From positions 1-30,403 of IMG/VR virus record IMGVR_UViG_3300025669_000140: a DNA stretch of 30,403 nt. The stretch is one strand, 5' to 3'. Each line of letters begins with the position of its first letter. Position 1 is the first letter of the stretch. The notes beneath the pieces are model-generated. The model was not told the DNA's origin. It saw only the letters and a list, made by a program, of their open reading frames with translations, and did no database searches. Of the stretch, positions 1 to 5,731 are shown one piece after another. A program made the translations under genes and the position numbers. The DNA is from a virus.

Positions 1-89
1 TAGCGGTTGATATAACCCCCAAAGAGAATTTAGTTAAAATTACAGGCAAAAATGAGAGATCGGTTTTTATATTGAAGATGGGGAGGTGA
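1..89 (+). pseudogene. ATPase remnant (SMC/RecF/SbcC type), partial copy
   Basis: The open frame enters from the left edge and stops at TGA 87-89. It reads AVDITPKENLVKITGKN and then ERSVFILKMGR. The first part matches the beta strand and loop that lead into the Walker A motif of RecF/SbcC-like phage ATPases, where GKNGAGKSS would be expected. The sequence leaves that reading right after GKN. In the next frame the end reads GFYIEDGEVK, like the C-terminus of the same kind of ATPase. I infer an internal deletion that removed almost the whole gene. It is the same junction as in the complete remnant at 1093-1224. Confidence 0.6.
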
Positions 90-91
90 AA
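1..91 (+). repeat. 91-bp exact direct repeat, copy 1
   Basis: Identical base for base to 1136-1226. The copies diverge at base 92 (A here, T in the other). The copy begins exactly at the window edge, so its left limit is unknown. It carries the end of an ATPase remnant and supplies the GGAGGTG ribosome-binding site of the nuclease gene at 93. It could be a true duplication flanking the nuclease gene or an assembly overlap, since a repeat at a contig tip is a known k-mer artefact. Confidence 0.9.
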
Positions 92-92
92 A

Positions 93-824
93 ATGAAAAC
101 TAAAAAAATTGATAAATTAATTAGTTTGTTCAAGGAATATAAATCAGATAATTTTGATAAATATTCATGGCAATCTCCACATTCTTTAACTAAATTAATA
201 ACAAAACCTTTTGATGCTAATGGTATTTCTGCTAAGGTTGCAAAAAAAAGAGGAGTTAGTCAGCAATCACTTCTAGATGAATGGAGAATGGAGGGAGCTG
301 TTGCACTTGAAAAGGGTAATATTGTTCACAATGCAATTGGTAATAAGTTTAAACGAAAAATGACGGGGAAATATATTACAAACGATATTGCAGATAGGTT
401 AATTTCTTATGCTGAGGGTTATATCAAAGATACAAAATCAAAATGTATTACAAAGGAGAAGCTTTTAACATACAAAGATAAGAGGCTTTTTGGATTCTTA
501 GATTATTTAGCTTGGTCAGAAAAAGATGATAAATTAATTTTAGTTGACTGGAAAACAAATAAAAAAATTGATCGAGTTAATGTTTTTGAAAATTTCAAAA
601 AACCGTTGTCATCAATAGATGCAAGTAGGTTAAATATTTATTCATTACAGATGAGTTTTTACAAGTATCTTATTCTTAATGTTTTTGGCATTGACGTTGA
701 TGAGATGCATATAGTTTGGCTCAATGAAAAAAATTCAAATTATGAGGTGATCAAGGCCTCAAATATGACAAAGTCTATTGATAAGGTATTACAATTTTAT
801 AAACATAATATATCCATTAAATGA
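93..824 (+). CDS. PD-(D/E)XK nuclease, RecB/Cas4-like
   Basis: A 243-residue protein with the motifs of the RecB-type PD-(D/E)XK fold in order: KGNIVHNAIG (G75, H79) on the first helix, GFLDYLAW with D137, VDWKTNK with D152 and K154 of the D-x-K catalytic pair, and the QxxxY motif at Q186-Y190. I see no four-cysteine iron-sulphur cluster as in Cas4. The family cuts DNA ends exonucleolytically in repair, recombination or phage replication. The start has a strong GGAGGTG site, rare in this window. The ATPase remnant just upstream suggests that the ancestral locus was an ATPase-nuclease pair, of which only the nuclease is intact here. Confidence 0.85.
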   Translation: MKTKKIDKLISLFKEYKSDNFDKYSWQSPHSLTKLITKPFDANGISAKVAKKRGVSQQSLLDEWRMEGAVALEKGNIVHNAIGNKFKRKMTGKYITNDIADRLISYAEGYIKDTKSKCITKEKLLTYKDKRLFGFLDYLAWSEKDDKLILVDWKTNKKIDRVNVFENFKKPLSSIDASRLNIYSLQMSFYKYLILNVFGIDVDEMHIVWLNEKNSNYEVIKASNMTKSIDKVLQFYKHNISIK

Positions 825-829
825 TTTAA

Positions 830-1084
830 ATGGAAAGTGAAAGATTGCGAATAGGAGTCAAAAGACTTGCTTATAATGCTACTATGAGACAAGCAAGGTA
901 TAAAAAAAACATAACACAAAAAGGTCTATCGGAGGAGTCAACACTGGAGGAGGTTTGGATAAGTACAGACAGAAAAAAAACTCTTTTAAAGTATTTAAAA
1001 AAAATACCTGAAAGAGAACAAAAGGTTTTAGAATTTTTAAAAATATATAAACAAAAACTAAAAGAACTTAATATTAATTTATAA
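830..1084 (+). CDS. Small basic helical protein of unknown function
   Basis: 84 residues, lysine/arginine/glutamate-rich and predicted mainly helical from composition. It begins six bases after the nuclease stop without a Shine-Dalgarno. The C-terminal half (KTLLKYLKKIPEREQKVLEF and onwards) could form an amphipathic or coiled-coil helix. No family is recognised. Tight spacing suggests co-transcription with the nuclease. The opposite strand also carries an open frame here, but the + strand continues the operon and is preferred. Confidence 0.55.
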   Translation: MESERLRIGVKRLAYNATMRQARYKKNITQKGLSEESTLEEVWISTDRKKTLLKYLKKIPEREQKVLEFLKIYKQKLKELNINL

Positions 1085-1092
1085 AAAACACT

Positions 1093-1224
1093 ATGAAAAT
1101 TATCCAATTACAAGCAGAGAATATCAAAAAGTTGGTAGCGGTTGATATAACCCCCAAAGAGAATTTAGTTAAAATTACAGGCAAAAATGAGAGATCGGTT
1201 TTTATATTGAAGATGGGGAGGTGA
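1093..1224 (+). pseudogene. Internally deleted RecF/SbcC-type ATPase remnant
   Basis: A 43-codon open frame from ATG 1093 to TGA 1222-1224. Residues 1-32 (MKIIQLQAENIKKL, then VAVDITPKENLVKITGKN) are a textbook N-terminus of an SMC/RecF/SbcC-like phage ATPase, running up to the first residues of Walker A. The GAGKS part and the rest of the protein are absent. The frame then reads ERSVFILKMGR and stops. In the +1 frame the same bases read GFYIEDGEVK, resembling the C-terminus of such ATPases. I infer a large out-of-frame internal deletion. The 3' part lies in the 91-bp repeat also found at 1-91. Confidence 0.65.
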
Positions 1225-1226
1225 AA
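1136..1226 (+). repeat. 91-bp exact direct repeat, copy 2
   Basis: Exact match to 1-91 at an offset of 1135 bases. This copy keeps the complete upstream start of the ATPase remnant. After base 1226 it continues into a short non-coding stretch (1227-1277) leading to the NinB-like gene. The segment between the two copies holds the nuclease and the small gene at 830. Confidence 0.9.
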
Positions 1227-1277
1227 TAACGAATAGGATTACAAAAAAATCATGAAAATGTTATTTGTTAATTAAAA

Positions 1278-1691
1278 ATGCGAAAATTTAAAACAAAACA
1301 CAAAATAACTGTAAAAAACGGTAAATGCATTTTTGAAAATAAAGAAGCGTTTTTAAATGATTTACGAAGATATGAGGATAAAAATGCATGGATTATTTTA
1401 GGTAGTCAAAAAGAGGCTCGAAGTAACAGACAAAACAGGTATTACTGGGGAGTAATTATAAATATTTTGAGTAACGAGATAGGATATGAACCAGAAGAAA
1501 TACATGAAATATTAAAGTATAAATTTATTGAGGAAAAGAATATTGTTTTTAAGGCAGAAGAGATTAAATACAGGTCTTCATCTACAGTATTATCAACTGG
1601 AGAATTTGAAGATTATGCAAAAAAGATACGCACATGGGCAAGTAGTGAGATGAATACTTACATACCACTGCCCAATGAGGTTAGTTTTTAA
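1278..1691 (+). CDS. NinB-like phage recombination protein
   Basis: 137 residues. The core signature is SNRQNRYYWGVIINILSNE at about 49-67, followed by EEIHEILKYKFI and a later STVLSTGEFEDYAKKIRTWA block ending in PLPNEV. This arrangement (R-x-N-x-Y-Y-W-G, a helix with EIH..LK, then an S-T-x-E-F segment) is what I associate with NinB/Orf-type proteins, which bind single-stranded DNA and assist recombinase loading. The start ATG follows an A/T-rich leader with no Shine-Dalgarno. It sits with other DNA-metabolism genes, consistent with a recombination role. Less likely, it is an unrelated phage family with a similar core. Confidence 0.65.
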   Translation: MRKFKTKHKITVKNGKCIFENKEAFLNDLRRYEDKNAWIILGSQKEARSNRQNRYYWGVIINILSNEIGYEPEEIHEILKYKFIEEKNIVFKAEEIKYRSSSTVLSTGEFEDYAKKIRTWASSEMNTYIPLPNEVSF

Positions 1692-1699
1692 AAGTTGTT

Positions 1700-1927
1700 A
1701 TGAAAATAAAAATACAAGAATTAAAAACAGAAGAGTTGGAGAGCCTGAAACTACTTGCAATAGAAGAGCAAAAAAGACGTAAAAGCAAGGACATGACGAC
1801 TTTAATTTTTCTGTTGCCTATTGAGCTAAGAGACTGGTTCAGAGATTATGCAGGGGGGAAGGGTAGACATATGTCAGAATTTTTGAGAGATTATATTTAT
1901 TATTTAAGAAAGCGAGATGAAACTTAA
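1700..1927 (+). CDS. Ribbon-helix-helix-like small protein
   Basis: 75 residues. The N-terminal 25 are a charged helix. Residues 33-70 read TTLIFLLPIELRDWFRDYA, then GRHMSEFLRDYIYYLRK: a short beta strand followed by two helices separated by a glycine turn. This is the order of a ribbon-helix-helix (Arc/CopG) DNA-binding fold, and the second helix begins in the usual way (MSEFLRDYI). Such proteins are dimeric regulators. No target site can be assigned. It overlaps the next small gene by 11 bases, indicating translational coupling. Confidence 0.55.
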   Translation: MKIKIQELKTEELESLKLLAIEEQKRRKSKDMTTLIFLLPIELRDWFRDYAGGKGRHMSEFLRDYIYYLRKRDET

Positions 1928-2069
1928 AGAAATAGAACGCAAAACTATAAAGGAGGTTAAGAAGCAGTTGCAGGACAGAGTGTTTTTAGAAACTGTTGCA
2001 GAGAAGGTGGGGCATACACCAGAGTTAATAGAATTTATAATTATGAAATATATTATTGAATCTATATGA
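1917..2069 (+). CDS. 50-residue helical protein, unknown
   Basis: ATG 1917 lies inside the end of the ribbon-helix-helix gene. The product begins MKLKEIERKTIKEVKKQL and ends FIIMKYIIESI with TGA 2067-2069. It is charged and helical in its first half. The second half, VAEKVGHTPELIEFIIMKYI, could be a small helix-turn-helix or dimerisation helix. No family is recognised. The overlap with the upstream gene and the clean stop support real translation. Confidence 0.5.
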   Translation: MKLKEIERKTIKEVKKQLQDRVFLETVAEKVGHTPELIEFIIMKYIIESI

Positions 2070-2093
2070 AGAAAATAAGATTCACAAAGAAGA

Positions 2094-2570
2094 ATGATAT
2101 TCGCTAGACATGGGCATACTGAATATTTAGAATATACAACAGGTCAAGAATTTGATCTAACGGAGACAGGAGTCAATCAAGCAATAGAGTTATCAAGATT
2201 TTTACAAATAGAATCGCCTTTGATAGTTAGCAGTGAACAACACCGAGCTAGAGCTTTTGCTCAAGTTCTTTATGATATATTGGGTGGTAGTATAGCAATT
2301 GATTCCAGTCTTAATAGTTTTGTTGGTGAAGACACAAGAGGGTACAAGTCTAAAGTAGATGACATTAATGGGAGAATATATCAACTTTACAAAAACAATA
2401 AATTAAATGATGTACCTGAGATATTAGTTCCAAGGGAAGAGCTGCAGATGAAAAAAAAAGGATTCCTACAAAGGTATGCGGGGAATGTAATAGCAGTAAC
2501 ACATAGAGAGGTAATAGACCAATGGTTCGGGCATGATGTCGCAAGAGGTCAATCAGTAATTATTAATTAA
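2094..2570 (+). CDS. Histidine phosphatase superfamily protein
   Basis: 158 residues. FARHGHTE at 3-10 is the RHG signature of the phosphoglycerate-mutase-like (histidine phosphatase) superfamily, with H6 as the expected phospho-accepting histidine. LTETGVNQAIELSRFL (22-37) is the usual following helix. SSEQHRARAFAQ (46-57) holds the second conserved arginine, and VIAVTHREVI (132-141) supplies the second catalytic histidine H137. Family members remove phosphate from sugars, nucleotides or proteins. The substrate here cannot be deduced. The protein is shorter than typical 200-residue members and has no signal peptide. Such a gene is uncommon in small phage genomes. Confidence 0.8.
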   Translation: MIFARHGHTEYLEYTTGQEFDLTETGVNQAIELSRFLQIESPLIVSSEQHRARAFAQVLYDILGGSIAIDSSLNSFVGEDTRGYKSKVDDINGRIYQLYKNNKLNDVPEILVPREELQMKKKGFLQRYAGNVIAVTHREVIDQWFGHDVARGQSVIIN

Positions 2571-2585
2571 ATTGGTTTTCGATTT

Positions 2586-2840
2586 ATGAATACGACTAGT
2601 TTGTATCTTGGGAAGCAAAAATTAGAAAAGAGAAGTGAGGCTTTTTTTAACGAAATATCTTATCAGATAACAACGATAAAGGATGAAGATCACAGGCGGA
2701 AACTAAAAAAGCAGTTAACGAAGGAAAGGGTGGAAAGATATACAGAAATAAAACCAATTGAAAAGGTATATATTCAGAAAGGAGATCCTTATTTCCCAAA
2801 CAATATAAAAGCAGATTTAATTGTTAATTCGCAAAAATGA
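2586..2840 (+). CDS. Small unknown protein (84 aa)
   Basis: Charged, mainly helical in residues 8-52 (QKLEKRSEAFFNEISYQI followed by a lysine/arginine-rich stretch) with a less regular tail containing GDPYFPNN. No family is recognised. It follows the phosphatase gene by 15 bases and overlaps the next gene by ATGA at 2837-2840, so it belongs to the same transcription unit. Possible role only by context: an accessory early gene. Confidence 0.5.
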   Translation: MNTTSLYLGKQKLEKRSEAFFNEISYQITTIKDEDHRRKLKKQLTKERVERYTEIKPIEKVYIQKGDPYFPNNIKADLIVNSQK

Positions 2841-2914
2841 AGAATGTTGACAAAATATTTGAATTTCTTTTGGTGATAATATTTGTGGTACTTGGCGTGG
2901 TCGTTTCAATATAA
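2837..2914 (+). CDS. 25-residue single-pass membrane micro-protein
   Basis: ATG 2837 overlaps the preceding stop as ATGA. The product begins MKNVDKIFEF and is followed by an uninterrupted hydrophobic run, LLVIIFVVLGVVVSI, to TAA 2912-2914. This is an ideal single transmembrane helix with a positively charged N-terminus, so the N-terminus should face the cytoplasm. Start-stop coupling to the upstream gene argues for real translation. Phage membrane micro-proteins of this form can be lysis regulators, superinfection factors or host-protein modulators. None can be singled out. Confidence 0.5.
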   Translation: MKNVDKIFEFLLVIIFVVLGVVVSI

Positions 2915-2944
2915 TTAAGTAATTATTTGTCAACCCAACTAATT

Positions 2945-3085
2945 ATGAAAAATAAAATCTTCTCGGAAAGGTTAAGATCAGCTAGAAGAATGGCTGGTTT
3001 CTCTATGGATCAATTAATTGAAAAACAAATAGAAATTGACACAAATGAAGGATTAAAGAAGGTTGCAGAGCTTCGTGGTGAGTAG
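2945..3085 (+). pseudogene. N-terminal half of a split XRE-family repressor
   Basis: 46 codons. Residues 4-26 (KIFSERLRSARRMAGFSMDQ and LIEK) are helices 1-2 of an XRE helix-turn-helix protein. The recognition helix is missing. From residue 28 the sequence (QIEIDTNEGLKKVAELRGE) is unrelated. The missing half, beginning IDRAVSKNAISKYEKG, lies at 4375-4625 fused to a membrane segment. Both junctions carry the same eight bases, TTGAAAAA (3018-3025 and 4369-4376). I read this as one gene interrupted by a 1.35-kb segment. The fragment alone should not bind DNA. Confidence 0.7.
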
Positions 3086-3097
3086 ATAGCTATCTGT

Positions 3098-3202
3098 ATG
3101 GATCTTATAAGAAGTAGTGATTCGTTAATGAATAGTAATTATAATTATAGAATATTAGACTTGCAGGCAACTGAGAACAAGATTATTCTACAACACCACT
3201 AA
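3098..3202 (+). CDS. Possible 34-residue peptide
   Basis: ATG to TAA, starting MDLIRSSDSLMNSNYNYRIL. It has no recognised family, no Shine-Dalgarno and low-information composition. It is listed because it fills the gap between the broken repressor half and the gene at 3234. It may be chance. Confidence 0.2.
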   Translation: MDLIRSSDSLMNSNYNYRILDLQATENKIILQHH

Positions 3203-3233
3203 TTTAATTTAGTTTTAATTTTAAAAAAATACA

Positions 3234-3467
3234 ATGTCAGAGAAAAAGCAAAAAGAAGCAAGAAAAGATAATATTTATCAGAATTTAAGCAAAGATTATG
3301 AGAAATTGCTTGCTGGGTTCGCATTAAAGTTTAAATATATGCCAGTACCAACCATAAAATATTATCCTGATGGAATGGTTCCTAGGATGGACTTTTTAAA
3401 ACTAAGTGAGAAATCTTTAGCAGAGATTAAAAAAGAGTATAATATTATGAATGTTATAGTTACTTAA
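3234..3467 (+). CDS. Small unknown protein (77 aa)
   Basis: Starts MSEKKQKEARKDNIYQNL, lysine-rich and helical, then a more structured part KFKYMPVPTIKYYPDGMVP and a closing helix. It is preceded by an A/T-rich leader with no Shine-Dalgarno. No family is recognised. It lies inside the segment that interrupts the repressor gene, so it may have arrived with that segment. Confidence 0.45.
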   Translation: MSEKKQKEARKDNIYQNLSKDYEKLLAGFALKFKYMPVPTIKYYPDGMVPRMDFLKLSEKSLAEIKKEYNIMNVIVT

Positions 3468-3468
3468 T

Positions 3469-3617
3469 ATGAGAAAGAAGAGAGAAGTTAAGCGTTTTAG
3501 TATTGAAGTAGAGCTACGCATGAATGTTTGCATGTTGTCTCGGATCACTTCTCTAGTATAGGCTTTCCAAGACTTGAAACAAAAACAGAAGATGCTCTAA
3601 AGATTAAAATTAAATAA
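3469..3617 (+). pseudogene. Frameshifted small gene with HECLH motif
   Basis: ATG 3469 opens a 30-codon frame (MRKKREVKRFSIEVELRM and on) that stops at 3559-3561. From about 3507 a different frame carries the protein-like sequence SRATHECLHVVSDHF, SSIGFPRLETKTEDALKIK, to TAA 3615-3617. That second frame has no ATG/GTG start of its own. The simplest reading is one gene with a single-base indel between about 3500 and 3520. THECLHVV resembles the histidine/cysteine motif found in small phage proteins of unknown function and looks like an HExxH variant. It could be a mutation or a sequencing/assembly error. Confidence 0.5.
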
Positions 3618-3628
3618 GGATATATAAA

Positions 3629-3802
3629 ATGCTAAATTGGAAAACAGAAAAAAGAAAAGTAAGTGAAAAGAAAGAACATCATGATATAACTAAAAAAATT
3701 ATGAAAGGATGGTTGCTGATTGATGAATATCAAAGATTACATGAAGTAAGAAGAGGGATTAAGCAAAAAATGATGGAATTAATATCTACTTATGAAGATT
3801 AG
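3629..3802 (+). CDS. 57-residue charged helical protein, unknown
   Basis: ATG 3629 to TAG 3800-3802. The product is rich in lysine, glutamate and histidine (MLNWKTEKRKVSEKKEHHDI) and ends in a helix with QKMMELISTYED. There is no family match from memory. It follows the frameshifted gene by 11 bases and ends where a structured non-coding region begins. Confidence 0.4.
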   Translation: MLNWKTEKRKVSEKKEHHDITKKIMKGWLLIDEYQRLHEVRRGIKQKMMELISTYED

Positions 3803-3814
3803 TGGTTGACAGTA

Positions 3815-3859
3815 TCCTAGTGCTTTTAAGTATGGCAGTACTAGGGGTAAGCACTAGGA
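3815..3859. repeat. Perfect 9-bp inverted repeat (CCTAGTGC)
   Basis: TCCTAGTGC at 3815-3823 and its exact complement GCACTAGGA at 3851-3859 are separated by 27 bases. GTACTAGG at 3838-3845 repeats the right half with one change. Three related half-sites in 45 bases suit a repressor operator. As RNA the arms would form a stem with a large loop. Confidence 0.6.
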
Positions 3860-3910
3860 CAGTGTTAATTATTAGTTCCCTGCTTTTGGTTTTTGAACTG
3901 GATCGAAGGT

Positions 3911-3946
3911 TTAGTTATTGACTGAGGGTATGGAATTAATAACTAA
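3911..3946. repeat. Perfect 9-bp inverted repeat (TTAGTTATT)
   Basis: TTAGTTATT at 3911-3919 and AATAACTAA at 3938-3946 with an 18-base loop. It is AT-rich and not followed by a T-run, so it is not an intrinsic terminator. Confidence 0.55.
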
Positions 3947-4030
3947 TACGTTATAGGAATTGAGGGGCTGAGATCATAAATTAAATATCAACTTAACGGT
4001 TTGGATTGTAAGCCATCCGAATTAAATTAA

Positions 4031-4207
4031 ATGTCAAAGTTTGTTGCATCACTGGAGAATATGAATAAATTTGTAAAAGTATATAACAGTTATAGATCTA
4101 TGAAAGAAGATTCTGATAAGAAGCAACAGAAAGGTTATAAAATTGAGTCTATCAGTTATGAGGGTAAAACGATAGTTGTAATTTATTATAAAAAAGGGCA
4201 TGGGTGA
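4031..4207 (+). CDS. 58-residue unknown protein
   Basis: Begins MSKFVASLENMNKFVKVYNS. The first half is helical, and the C-terminal part (GYKIESISYEGKTIVVIYYK) looks like a beta hairpin. It has an A/T-rich leader (TTAAATTAA) directly before ATG. It overlaps the next gene by eight bases, so translation is probably coupled. No family is recognised. Confidence 0.45.
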   Translation: MSKFVASLENMNKFVKVYNSYRSMKEDSDKKQQKGYKIESISYEGKTIVVIYYKKGHG

Positions 4208-4625
4208 GTTAATTACGCTCAACACAAAAAGAGTAAATAGGGGAATTAATATTATTCTATTACTATTGTTTGCATTGTTTTTTTATACATTGGGAAGACA
4301 GGGTTCTCAGATAGAATATCAGACAATTGTGGAATACGTGCCGATTGAAAAGGTCGTAGAAAAGGTCGTTGAAAAAATTGATAGAGCAGTTTCTAAGAAT
4401 GCAATCTCAAAATACGAAAAGGGTGAGATGCTTCCTGATAGCTCTATACTTATAAAACTAGCTAATGCCCTATCTGTTAAGGTTGACTACTTCTTTAGAA
4501 CTACTAAGATTCAATTGAATGCAGCTGAGTATAGAAAGAAAAAATCAAAACTGTCAAAAAAGACTCAAGTATCAATAGTTAATGATATGATCAAAAAACT
4601 TAAAAATATTAAATCTGAACTTTAA
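4200..4625 (+). pseudogene. Membrane segment fused to C-terminal half of XRE repressor
   Basis: 141 codons. Residues 15-31 are one hydrophobic helix (INIILLLLFALFFYTLG), followed by a valine/glutamate coil (VEYVPIEKVVEKVVEK). From residue 60 the sequence is the second half of an XRE repressor: DRAVSKNAISKYEKGEMLPD, SSILIKLANALSVKVDYFFR. Helices 1 and 2 of the fold are missing here and lie at 2945-3020. The reading frame is open across the join, so a chimeric protein could be made, but the DNA-binding domain would be incomplete. An alternative is a genuine membrane-anchored fusion. Stop and next start overlap as TAATG. Confidence 0.65.
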
Positions 4626-5731
4626 TGAACATCTTTTTATATCAAGATAGGAAAAAAAACCATCAAGACTGGTGTGAGGTATGTAGTGATGTTGTAGGGC
4701 AGGATAATCTTGACCCACATCACATATATCGTAAAAGGTATGGTGATGAGTGTATTTGGGTATGCAGAAAATGCCATCAAAAGATAGAAAACCCAACTGC
4801 TTTTGGGCTTTCATCTTCATGGGCATATGATAATGGATACTTAGTTAGAAGAGGCAAAGGAGGAACTAAAAAGAAAAAAGATAAAAAGTGTAAACATGGC
4901 GCATATCTCTACAGTGAGGAATTGGGTTGTGAGATTTGTCAGTTTTGCAAAAAACCAGTTAAAAGGGTAGAGAAAAAACAGAAGAAAGAAAAAGTGTACA
5001 AAAAGAAGGATAAAAAGTGTAATTGTGTACCTATTTACAGCTCGGAGAAGGATTGTATGATATGTCAGTTTTGTAAAAAGCTGGTAACAAGTTTTGATAT
5101 TGGTAAGAAGAAAAAAGTAAAAACAAAAAGTGCTTCGCCACCAAAGGGTAAAATGGGCTATGAGCAACAAGACCCTCGCATTATAAAAGCCGAGAAATTT
5201 TTGAAAGAATGGAAAAAGAACCCTCGTACTATTACTAAAGAAAAATACGAGGATTTAAAAAAGACAATGGGAAAAATTAATAAACAAACAATACCAAAAA
5301 ATATAAATCGTGAAAAAAAACGTGGGAATATAGCTAATTTAACACCTTTTACGAGTGATTATCAACCTTCTCCTGAGGCTAAAAAGAAAGGTCAAAGAAA
5401 GTACTGGGATATTGAGAAGACAAAACGAAATATTATAGATGCATTTTCACAATTTAGTGAATTAAATTTTAAAGATATTAAAGAATTAACTGAAAAAATA
5501 GCTAATCAGGATTACACTAATAAAGATGGAAAGGAAATGACAGTAACACAAGTTAAAGCTATTAACTATATAATGAACTCTAAGCTAGATGTTGATTTTA
5601 TGAATAGGGGATTAGAATATGCAAAACAACAAATTGAACATACTGGCAATCTTGAATTAACTCAAATTCTTAAAGATTTAGATGGACAATCAGCTAGCTT
5701 ATCAAGAGATCAAAAAGAGACTAAAGGATAG
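4625..5731 (+). CDS. HNH-like/zinc-ribbon protein, possible small terminase end
   Basis: 368 residues in three parts. Residues 17-51 carry C17xxC20, H32-H33 and C47xxC50-H51, an HNH-type zinc-bound nuclease core. Residues 84-114 and 127-157 are two tandem copies of a zinc-ribbon-like unit, each starting KKDKKC and ending CxxCQFCKK. A lysine-rich linker leads to a helical C-terminal region (about 250-350: KYWDIEKTKRNIIDAFSQF, and later MTVTQVKAINYIMNSKLD). HNH proteins are common beside terminase genes, where some help DNA packaging. The C-terminal region overlaps the large terminase gene by 50 bases and is the only nearby candidate for a small terminase. The HNH part is fairly sure and the terminase role is inference. 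Confidence 0.65.
   Translation: MNIFLYQDRKKNHQDWCEVCSDVVGQDNLDPHHIYRKRYGDECIWVCRKCHQKIENPTAFGLSSSWAYDNGYLVRRGKGGTKKKKDKKCKHGAYLYSEELGCEICQFCKKPVKRVEKKQKKEKVYKKKDKKCNCVPIYSSEKDCMICQFCKKLVTSFDIGKKKKVKTKSASPPKGKMGYEQQDPRIIKAEKFLKEWKKNPRTITKEKYEDLKKTMGKINKQTIPKNINREKKRGNIANLTPFTSDYQPSPEAKKKGQRKYWDIEKTKRNIIDAFSQFSELNFKDIKELTEKIANQDYTNKDGKEMTVTQVKAINYIMNSKLDVDFMNRGLEYAKQQIEHTGNLELTQILKDLDGQSASLSRDQKETKG

Larger units (their letters stand above)
3803..4030. other. Structured non-coding region (228 bp)
   Basis: No convincing gene. It contains a TTGACA at 3806-3811 without a good -10 at 17 bases, an inverted repeat of TCCTAGTGC (3815-3823) with GCACTAGGA (3851-3859), an extra ACTAGG half-site at 3840-3845, and a second inverted repeat, TTAGTTATT/AATAACTAA (3911-3919/3938-3946). 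It could be a small RNA, an operator cluster or part of an origin. It lies inside the segment that splits the repressor gene. Confidence 0.5.

Noticed and set aside
2848-2880. TTGACA inside the micro-protein gene with GATAAT downstream
   Set aside because: Spacing is about 22-23 bases, too long, and the bases are explained by coding sequence.
3806-3836. TTGACA as a promoter -35 at the start of the non-coding region
   Set aside because: The best -10 (TATGGC) is weak and at 19 bases, so a promoter call is not supported.
3955-3985. GGGGCTGAGATCATAA resembling part of a thiamine-pyrophosphate riboswitch
   Set aside because: The second conserved part (ACCTGATCTGGTTAATACC-like) is absent and no thiamine gene follows.
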